A DNA stretch of 64,000 nucleotides from Verrucomicrobiaceae bacterium (lineage in GTDB: Bacteria > Verrucomicrobiota > Verrucomicrobiia > Verrucomicrobiales > Akkermansiaceae), in assembly GCA_027491155.1 (NCBI GenBank), contig JAIXWR010000012.1, positions 186,001 to 250,000 of the forward strand, given 5' to 3'. Both the position numbers and the translations under genes were made by a program. Each line of letters begins with the position of its first letter. The stretch's first letter is position 1. This document shows, piece after piece, positions 58,217 to 64,000 of the stretch. Under the pieces are notes generated by a model. The model was not told the origin of the DNA. It saw only the letters and a program-made list of their open reading frames with translations, and made no database searches.

Positions 58217-58273
58217 GGCAGACTGTAAATCTGCTGTCTTACGACTTCGCTGGTTCGAATCCAGCCCTGCCCA
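58217..58273 (+). other. attR: right attachment site (tRNA-Tyr 3' fragment)
   Basis: A perfect 57-nt copy of positions 37752-37808, lacking the 5' part of the tRNA. Here the sequence continues CCA after the discriminator A, as in a CCA-encoding tRNA gene, so this copy is probably the original chromosomal 3' end. Confidence 0.93.
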
Positions 58274-58385
58274 CCATCCTTTTTGGGGATGATCGCGGTT
58301 GCAAGGCGGCTAAAGTCGTCGGTCTACCGAACAGTTCCTCGGCGGAATCCGAAGAACCTCCCCCTGCCACGGATTCACGCTCCGG

Positions 58386-59069
58386 TCACCAGTTGGACGG
58401 TTTGGAAACCGTCGATCCATCCGGAAGCAGCACCGTCGGCGGAAACAGGGAAGCCTGAAGCAGGCCCTTTCGAACGCCATCATTACGGGTCTTCACGTTC
58501 TTCCCTGCCTTCGCATCCCATCGGTAGTGAGTGCCTCGGTAGGCGGTGGCCACCGTTTCCAAGTGGTAGCTACTTCGCATTTGAGGATTGAGAACCACCA
58601 CCGCCTTTCCAAATTCGGCCCGCGCCATTCGGATCGGGGTGGAAAGGTCGCCGTCGCCGCTGACAACAACGGCAGTATCGTAGTTCCCCCGGACGGCGTC
58701 GAGCAACAGATGGCAGGCAAGATTCACGTCCGACTGCTTCTCTTCGCTGCGGATGATCGAGACTTCGCGCGAGCCGGTGGCCGGCTTCACCGAGAGAAGA
58801 GCCTTGGTTATCTTCTGGAGGTAGTGGCCTTCGATGATTTCGACTCGCGGCAAAGTGCCGAGGGCCGACAAATAGGCATCTTGCCGCTTGCACGGTCCCG
58901 AATCGCCCTCGAACGGCTTCACCCGCGCCGTGAATTACTTGATGCCGACAATCTGGTTCTTCGGGAACTGGCGATCAAGCCACTGTTCAAGATCGAGCCA
59001 ATTGCAACCGAGCGGCTTGAGGGCCCCGAAGTAGAGGTTGAAGGCATCGATGTAGGCGATGGTCCGCAT
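58386..59069 (-). pseudogene. NYN-domain protein, disrupted by a nonsense codon
   Basis: The gene encodes a PIN-like NYN/DUF88 RNase. The N-terminus MRTIAYIDAFNLYFGALKPL and the downstream part (HLLLDAVRGNYDTAVVVSGD, then GDLSTPIRMA) are in the same frame, separated by one TAA at codon 45. The expected sequence there is K-Y-F, so TAC to TAA explains the break. Acidic residues D8, the D of SDVNLACH and the D pair of SGDGDLS fit the active site. It sits 113 nt outside attR. A sequencing error or readthrough cannot be excluded. Confidence 0.85.
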
Positions 59070-59175
59070 GCGAGGAAATAGCAAGGGCCGCCCGAGGGCG
59101 GCCCTGCGCTCGGCTTGTGGCCGAGGGGATGATGCCGGGACGCTACGCCGGACACCTGGCGATTCAAGCCATAAA

Positions 59176-59243
59176 CATTTGCGTTGATCGCAAATGATCC
59201 CCTTTTTACCCCCACCGCTCCCCGCCGGCGGGCGCCGGCGGGG
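59176..59243. repeat. Two strong palindromes in the gap before the Abi-alpha gene
   Basis: CATTTGCG-TTGAT-CGCAAATG lies at 59176-59196, and a palindrome with 11-nt arms around GG at 59220-59243. A T run follows the first palindrome after six bases, so it may stop rightward transcription. Between 59243 and 59525 no convincing complete gene is visible; the minus-strand open frame ending near 59220 may be a decayed gene remnant. Confidence 0.55.
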
Positions 59244-59525
59244 CAGGGGCGGCGGCTGGCCTGGCGGTCGAGGGTCGCGCGGTATTTCGCGGAGGCTTCG
59301 ACAAGGACGCCGTGAAGCCAGCGGCGGAGCGTGCGGCCGTGGCGGTGGGCGAGGGCGTCGAGAACGACGCGGCAGCGCCATGCAAGCGATTCGTGGGAGG
59401 CGGGCTCGGGATTGTTCGGAAGTCATGGTTGGAGAGCAGCAGTGGCACGCTCAAGGTTCATGGGTTCGAATCGTTCCTGCGTTTTCCACTGTTCCGCTCT
59501 CCGCTCGCGATTCAACCTGCCAGCC

Positions 59526-60218
59526 ATGCTGCCCGTAGACCCAGAAGCACAGTTGGATGAAGCGATCTCCGGAATGCTTTCGTCGGCACCGCCTGAAGCG
59601 TGGGTAGCGGCAGTGACCACGGCAGGCGGGATCGTGAAGGACATCCTTGCGCCGCTGACATCCACGACCGCCGGCCTCGGGAGGCTGATCCAAACGAAGT
59701 TCGACGGATTCATTGAGGTGCAGCGGGTACTTGCCGCCGACACTCTCCGTCGGACCAACGAGAAGATCCTGGCGGCGGGAACCACCATGAAGGAGGGATT
59801 CAATCCAGCGGTGGTGATCCCGTGCCTCGACGAATCGTCCAAGCAGGTCGAGCAGGAGATGCGCGACCTTTGGGCGAATCTACTGGCCCGAGAGTTGACC
59901 GGCGGGGGTATCCATCCGGAATTCCCGAGGGTCCTCGCTCGGCTGACATCGGATGATGCGAACGAGCTGGTGAAGATATCGAAGTCTTCCCGGCGGTGGT
60001 TCCTGAAGTCAATCACCCGGAATCGGGGGAAGCCAGCTCCCCGGCTCTTTCGTCGAGCCGACCCCTCACTTAGTGAGGAGGTGCTTAGGGCGGCGGGCTT
60101 GGTCGAGAGGGACGAAGCCGGAACGAAGCTGACTGGGCTCGGTCGTGCGTTTCTGAATGCCGTTGCACCGTTTGAGAAGGAGCAGCCGGCAGCGTCGCCT
60201 GAGGAAGAGCCCGACTAG
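59526..60218 (+). CDS. Abi-alpha (DUF4393) family protein
   Basis: This is a 230-residue protein of the abortive-infection alpha family. The hallmark is the run CLDESSKQVEQEMRDLWANL, then LARELTGG and HPEFPRVLARLTSDDANEL, with a helical N-terminus MLPVDPEAQLDEAISGMLSS. Members are linked to phage resistance, mechanism unknown. ATG at 59526 begins the homology region. Confidence 0.82.
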   Translation: MLPVDPEAQLDEAISGMLSSAPPEAWVAAVTTAGGIVKDILAPLTSTTAGLGRLIQTKFDGFIEVQRVLAADTLRRTNEKILAAGTTMKEGFNPAVVIPCLDESSKQVEQEMRDLWANLLARELTGGGIHPEFPRVLARLTSDDANELVKISKSSRRWFLKSITRNRGKPAPRLFRRADPSLSEEVLRAAGLVERDEAGTKLTGLGRAFLNAVAPFEKEQPAASPEEEPD

Positions 60219-60321
60219 CCTCCGCGGCTTTCATCCTCTTTAGCGAGGTCGCGACCCATGAGAAGCGCGCCGATCAGCTCCTCGAATGTGAGCCCGGTCA
60301 GGGTCGAAGCACGGTTCGTCT

Positions 60322-60609
60322 TCACTGGCCATCGCCTCCGGGTTGAGGTTCGTGCAGCAGGCGGCTGATCTCCGACGGCGGGATCATCACTCGCGGCGCG
60401 TTCGGCTCCGTCTTGATCTGGCCGGCTTCGATCCGCCGATAGAGCGTGTTCCGGCTCCAGCCCAGGGCGGCGGCGGCTTGGCTCACCGACAGCGGCCAGC
60501 CGTTCGCGTGGTTCGCGCCGGGCAGCCGGGCGGCGATCATCCCGGCCTGCGTTTCGAGCTGGTCGTCGGGCAGGCGGACTTCAATGATGATAGGCGCGCT
60601 CATGGACAT
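60322..60609 (-). CDS. Excisionase-like HTH DNA-binding protein
   Basis: This is a 95-residue protein with a MerR/excisionase-type HTH: LSVSQAAAALGWSRNTLYRR followed by IEAGQIKTEPNAPRVMIPPS. The N-terminal 40 residues are of no known domain. ATG at 60609 or 60603 may be used. Together with neighbours it suggests a second, decayed element outside the island. Confidence 0.75.
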   Translation of the reverse strand: MSMSAPIIIEVRLPDDQLETQAGMIAARLPGANHANGWPLSVSQAAAALGWSRNTLYRRIEAGQIKTEPNAPRVMIPPSEISRLLHEPQPGGDGQ

Positions 60610-60719
60610 GGGTCTTCATTGTTGGTCTTCACGGTGAACGAAAACGACAGATCCCCGAAGCGAAAAGCCCCGCCTGCCGGAGCAAGCGAGGCTTGGGCAC
60701 CAACTGCGTGCGCTCCACA

Positions 60720-60902
60720 TCAAGCGCGTCGCTTGGCCTCATCCCGCCGCCAGAGGGCGGCATGGTAATCGACGGCGAGTGCCCTGTACTCAGCCGCAGA
60801 GATACCAAGGCCTCGGGCAGCCTCTTGGATCCTGATCCAATACTCACGCTTCCCACTGAGCTTGGGGCGTGGGCTAGCGGCAAGCAACAAGGCAAAGGGC
60901 AA
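60720..60902 (-). CDS. Small hypothetical protein (60 aa)
   Basis: The frame MPFALLLAASPRPKLSGKRE to ALWRRDEAKRRA includes a sensible-looking helical segment (YWIRIQEAARGLGISAAEYR). No family is recognised and no ribosome-binding site is obvious, so this may be a remnant or not a gene. Confidence 0.35.
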   Translation of the reverse strand: MPFALLLAASPRPKLSGKREYWIRIQEAARGLGISAAEYRALAVDYHAALWRRDEAKRRA

Positions 60903-60917
60903 GGAGGGCGCTGCGAA

Positions 60918-61547
60918 TCATGAGCCACCGCCGCCAAGGAACCACTTAAAAACGGGACTCATCTTTGAAAGAATGTCACCAAACCAACAAAGCAAAGACT
61001 GCACGAATGTTACCAATAAGCGAAAATGGAAGCAGAACTCGACCCATGCCTTTGCTGCAAAGCTTCTTGCGGAGGAAGCCGCCTCAAGACGGTCAGCCTT
61101 CATCTCCTCAAAGAAGGGTTCGAAAGCCTGTTTGCGGATTCTACGTGGTAGCAGAAACCCTACTAATTCACCAAGCCGCTCCACGGGGCTTCCAAGTTGC
61201 GCACGTTTCTCCAATTGAGAAATAATTTCGTTCAATCTGGCCGCGCTAAGTTGATCGCCGACCAAATGCTCACGAAACTCCCTGAGATACAGAGCTCTTC
61301 CCGAATTGAGCCGATCATACATATGCCCTTGCAGAAAAACCAAGAACCACCCTGCCAAGTAAATGATGATGACGCATAGAGATATAACCTCGCGACCCAA
61401 TACTTCGTGACCCTTAAATAGGTAAATTAATCCGCCAACACACGCGGCCAGGAAACAATAGGCAGCAAGACCCGTGAACCGACAGACCTTTGCGAAAGCC
61501 TCAAGACGAGCAAATCGAACTTTCCGTTGGAATTCAAGCGAGTCCAT
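60918..61547 (-). CDS. Two-TM membrane protein of unknown family
   Basis: The protein has 209 residues. It begins MDSLEFQRKVRFARLEAFAK; two hydrophobic segments (GLAAYCFLAACVGGLIYLF and VISLCVIIIYLAGWFLVFL) are followed by a helical charged domain and a C-terminal hydrophobic patch. It overlaps the upstream PadR gene by 14 nt, so expression is coupled. Function is unknown; a PadR-controlled membrane effector is possible. Confidence 0.7.
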   Translation of the reverse strand: MDSLEFQRKVRFARLEAFAKVCRFTGLAAYCFLAACVGGLIYLFKGHEVLGREVISLCVIIIYLAGWFLVFLQGHMYDRLNSGRALYLREFREHLVGDQLSAARLNEIISQLEKRAQLGSPVERLGELVGFLLPRRIRKQAFEPFFEEMKADRLEAASSARSFAAKAWVEFCFHFRLLVTFVQSLLCWFGDILSKMSPVFKWFLGGGGS

Positions 61548-61842
61548 AACGTGCGGCAATTGGGGTGTAGAAATTCGCGGCACTGCGAAGAGCCTTTTCG
61601 CCCTCGCCCGTCAGAGTATAGCGGCGCTCCTTGATGCGCTGGCCCTCGATTACCTTTTCGTCATAATGGCCGCGAACAAACTGGGAGTCCTCCAGCCGCG
61701 CCATAAGCTGGTAAAAGGCGGGGCCGTTCTTGGAAACGCCTGCTTGCTTCAATGCCTCTCTCAGCTCACGCCCCGAAAGCTCTTTGGCTCCGAGTGCGTC
61801 TAGGACGGCAATCTGTAGGTGGGAAAGTTCGGGGACGCTCAT
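61534..61842 (-). CDS. PadR-like winged-helix regulator
   Basis: This is a 102-residue winged-helix protein: LSHLQIAVLDALGAKELSGRELRE, then YQLMARLEDSQFVRGHYDEK and RRYTLTGEGEKAL. Order and length fit the PadR family. It overlaps the downstream membrane protein gene and may sense its status or a ligand. The inverted pair GTTAC/GTAAC at 61848-61872 in front of it may be its operator. Confidence 0.82.
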   Translation of the reverse strand: MSVPELSHLQIAVLDALGAKELSGRELREALKQAGVSKNGPAFYQLMARLEDSQFVRGHYDEKVIEGQRIKERRYTLTGEGEKALRSAANFYTPIAARYGLA

Positions 61843-62224
61843 GCTTGGTTACCTAATGCCTCGTTATGTAACGCCTGTCGAGAAGAAAATCCGGCCACGT
61901 GCCCTCGGGTCGGCCACCACACGGTCGGCACGAGGAACGTAAAGGGTTGTCAGCGAGAATTACACATCGGGACCGCCTAACCCTCAGATCACTTCCTCTG
62001 GGTTCCCACCCGCAGTTCTGATTCCCGGACTTCTTGATCGATTCTCATGGCCGTTGGTACCGCAAAACCGTCCAGTCATCCAACGCCTGCTGAGCGGGAG
62101 GCGCTAGGATGCCTGTTTTGCGAGATCGGCGAACAGTAGGAGTTTTCTGACGAGAAATGGCGAGCAAGCCAGGCGGCAAAAGACCCGTAGCGGGGAACGG
62201 CAGCAGCCCTGCGCCGTCCTCCTC
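61843..62224. other. Gene-free region between padR-like gene and glycoside hydrolase
   Basis: This 382-nt stretch has the inverted pair GTTAC/GTAAC (61848-61872) near the padR-like start, a possible regulator site. The rest holds no convincing gene or clear terminator. Promoters of both divergent genes must lie here. Confidence 0.4.
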
Positions 62225-64000
62225 ATGAAACCCATCCTCGCGCTCCTTCCCCTGCTCGCCGCCAGCGCCGTGGCCGAGCCCGTGCTCGATGCCCGCAAGC
62301 TGCTCGAGCAGCAGGACTTCCTGGTGAACCGGGACTACGACTGGTACGAACGGCACATCCCCTTCTTCGACAGCCCGGACGAGGAGATCGACAAGACCTA
62401 CTACTACCGATGGGAGCTGGTCACCCGGCACCTCGTGTATGGCAATCCGAACCACGGATACGCCTTCACCGAATTCTCCAACCGGCCCTTCTGGTCCGGC
62501 GCGTACGGCACCATCGCCTGCCCGGCCGGCCACCAGATCAACGAGGTCCGCTGGCTGCGGGACCCGAGATACGTGCGGGACTTCGTCCGCTTCTGGATGC
62601 GCCACCCCGGCGCACAGCCGCGCAACTATTCCTTCTGGGCCGCCGACGCCGCCTGGGCCGCCCACCAGGTCCAGCCCAACGATCCCTTCATCACCGACCT
62701 GTTAGACGACCTGGTCCGCAACTATCGGGAATGGGAAAAGAAGTGCTGGGTCGAGGAGATGGGCCTCTTCTGGCAGACGGGGCATGACGACGGCATGGAG
62801 TTCGACATCAACGCCCAACAGACCAAGGACATCCTGCGCGGCGGCCAGTCGCTGCGGCCGAGCTTCAACGCCTACATGTGGGCGGACGCGGTCGCCATTT
62901 CGAGGATCGCGAAGCTGAAGGGCGACGGGGCCACCGCGGAAGCCTTCGCGGCCAAGGCGGCGCGGATCAAGAGCCAGCTGGAGAAGCTGCTGTGGGATCC
63001 GCAGCGCGAGTTCTTCTTCCCGATGAGCAACCAGGAGCACGAGAAGGACGGCCACGTGGTGAAGAAGCACACGCTGACCTACCAAAGCGGCAAGTTCGCC
63101 GGCAGCATGCACGGCCGCGAGCTGCACGGCTACGTGCCCTGGGCCTTCAACCTGCCGGGCCCGGGCTTCGAGGACGCCTGGCAGTTCCTGACCGACGAGT
63201 ATTTCTTCAAAGCCCCCTTCGGCCCGACCAGCATCGAGCGCCACGACCCGCAGTTCGTGCTGAAGGACGGCTGCTGCTGGTGGAGCGGGCAATCCTGGCC
63301 CTTCGCCACCACCCAGACCCTGAAGGCGATGGCCAACCTGCTGCACCACTACCGGCAGGACCACGTGAACCGCGCGGATTACGTCGAACTGCTGCACACC
63401 TTCGCCATCTCCCATCGCAAGGACGGCAAACCCTACATCGCGGAAGCGCTCAATCCCTTCGACGGCTCGTGGAAAGGCCACGACATGGAAAACCGCAGCG
63501 AACACTACTTCCACTCCGGCTTCACCGACCTCGTCATCACCGGACTGGCCGGCATCCAGACTTCGGAGAGCGGCACGCTGGTGGTCGATCCGCTGGTTCC
63601 GGAAAGCTGGGACCACTTCGCCCTCGACCGCGTGGCCTACCACGGCCACGAGATCTCGGTCATCTGGGACAGGACCGGCGAGCGCTACCGGGCCGGCAAG
63701 GGGCTGCAAGTCCTGGTCAACGGCAAGCAGGCCGCCGCTTCGCCCGGCCTCGGCAAGCTGGTCGTCCAACTGCCCGCGATGAAGGTCATCCCGGTCGATG
63801 ACAACCCGCCGATGAACTACGCCGTGAACAACGACGGCGACTACTACCCGCGCTACCAGGCGTCCCAAGTCCACCCGCGCAGCTCGCTGGCGATGCTCAG
63901 CGACGGCCAATACCGCTACGACATCCGGCCGGTCAACCGCTGGACCACGGTCGATTCGCCCAACGCCTCGGACTGGGTCGAAGTGGACTTCGGCACGCCG
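62225..64000 (+). CDS. Secreted MGH1-like glycoside hydrolase, cut by window end
   Basis: The frame is open to the window end (592 codons, C-terminus missing). A signal peptide (MKPILALLPLLAASAVA) is followed by a six-hairpin alpha-toroid catalytic domain. Motifs include HDDGMEFDINAQQT, SFNAYMWADAVAISRIAKL, GGQSLRP, DGCCWWSGQSWPFATTQT and HDMENRSEHYFHSGFTDL. A C-terminal F5/8-type discoidin-like region follows (VDDNPPMNYAVNNDGDYYP). It resembles mannosylglycerate-hydrolase-like/GH63-like enzymes of Verrucomicrobia. The substrate is likely a plant or algal glycan; not determined. Confidence 0.85.
   Translation, partial: MKPILALLPLLAASAVAEPVLDARKLLEQQDFLVNRDYDWYERHIPFFDSPDEEIDKTYYYRWELVTRHLVYGNPNHGYAFTEFSNRPFWSGAYGTIACPAGHQINEVRWLRDPRYVRDFVRFWMRHPGAQPRNYSFWAADAAWAAHQVQPNDPFITDLLDDLVRNYREWEKKCWVEEMGLFWQTGHDDGMEFDINAQQTKDILRGGQSLRPSFNAYMWADAVAISRIAKLKGDGATAEAFAAKAARIKSQLEKLLWDPQREFFFPMSNQEHEKDGHVVKKHTLTYQSGKFAGSMHGRELHGYVPWAFNLPGPGFEDAWQFLTDEYFFKAPFGPTSIERHDPQFVLKDGCCWWSGQSWPFATTQTLKAMANLLHHYRQDHVNRADYVELLHTFAISHRKDGKPYIAEALNPFDGSWKGHDMENRSEHYFHSGFTDLVITGLAGIQTSESGTLVVDPLVPESWDHFALDRVAYHGHEISVIWDRTGERYRAGKGLQVLVNGKQAAASPGLGKLVVQLPAMKVIPVDDNPPMNYAVNNDGDYYPRYQASQVHPRSSLAMLSDGQYRYDIRPVNRWTTVDSPNASDWVEVDFGTP

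Larger units (their letters stand above)
37752..58273. mobile_element. Genomic island in tRNA-Tyr (about 20.5 kb)
   Basis: The island is bounded by 57-nt direct repeats of the tRNA-Tyr 3' part and carries a tyrosine integrase beside the right repeat. Genes from left to right are: a terminase-like HTH protein, a LysR regulator divergent from hsdR-hsdM-hsdS, an AAA ATPase and its partner, an AlbA_2 protein, an Mrr endonuclease, an XRE repressor with a membrane protein, a three-gene coupled cassette, a primase-helicase, an excisionase-like protein, a hypothetical and the integrase. No conjugation or phage structural genes are seen, so it would need a helper or be a satellite. Defence is its main recognisable cargo. 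Confidence 0.93.

Noticed and set aside
58217-58273. Second tRNA-Tyr gene
   Set aside because: Only the 3' 57 nt are present; the 5' acceptor strand and D arm are missing, so it is an attachment-site fragment.
58935-58937. Programmed stop readthrough (selenocysteine or pyrrolysine) in the NYN gene
   Set aside because: The codon is TAA, which is not used for either residue, and the expected residue is Tyr; a point mutation is simpler.
59206-59426. Minus-strand gene upstream of the NYN gene
   Set aside because: Frames here are Pro/Arg-rich and discontinuous; a short stretch looks coding-like but has neither a start nor a recognisable family, so at most it is a remnant.
59400-59485. tRNA-like sequence (GGTTCGAATC with a D-arm-like GGTTGGAGAGCA)
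   Set aside because: The T-arm stem does not pair and no anticodon arm can be formed; resemblance is limited to about ten bases.

Overview
The window looks like a high-GC chromosome segment from a Verrucomicrobiae bacterium (Luteolibacter/Haloferula-like). This is inferred from the gene families, not from a phylogeny. The clues are a Planctomycete-cytochrome-C/DUF1549 protein, a sulfatase, a cytochrome b562-like protein, a prenyltransferase-repeat protein, a GFTLTE prepilin-like protein, and many short palindromic intergenic repeats. Intact KDO (kdsB) and outer-membrane genes point to a Gram-negative envelope.

Region 1 (1-37.7 kb) is mostly core chromosome. It runs from a PSCyt1/DUF1549 protein (cut by the window start) through pgsA, der, an orphan oligopeptide-ABC ATPase, dnaN and dnaA (with a possible origin upstream of dnaA), and a sodium/solute symporter. 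It continues with kdsB-pyrG, tsaB, gltA, queG-aroK, a Sua5-type tsaC, a prepilin pair, an ABC exporter pair, bioA, an outer-membrane barrel protein, mutS and a cytochrome b562-like gene. An AT-rich orphan membrane gene follows, then a run of four minus-strand genes (sulfatase, M42 peptidase, TPR protein, L,D-transpeptidase), a prenyltransferase-repeat protein and an SDR dehydrogenase. Intergenic spaces here are rich in inverted and tandem repeats.

Region 2 (37,752-58,273) is a genomic island of about 20.5 kb integrated in a tRNA-Tyr(GTA) gene. A perfect 57-nt duplication of the tRNA 3' part marks both ends. A tyrosine integrase, an excisionase-like HTH protein and a CHC2 primase/RepA-like helicase sit at the right end, with terminase-small-subunit-like HTH proteins elsewhere in the island, which resembles a phage satellite or integrative plasmid. 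Its cargo is a single-direction defence operon: hsdR-hsdM-hsdS, then a DUF3696-type AAA ATPase coupled to a protein of unknown family (possibly PLD-like), then an AlbA_2/Schlafen-like ATPase-fold protein, then an Mrr-type restriction endonuclease. A LysR-type regulator is divergent from hsdR. An XRE repressor-like gene is divergent from a multi-pass membrane protein, with palindromes between them. The AAA/partner pair is the best candidate for a poorly described system.

Region 3 (58.3-62.2 kb), just outside the right attachment site, holds a NYN-domain nuclease gene broken by one nonsense codon, an Abi-alpha (DUF4393) gene, an HTH protein, and a PadR regulator overlapping a two-TM membrane protein. 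This is probably older accessory DNA. The window ends inside a secreted MGH1-like glycoside hydrolase.
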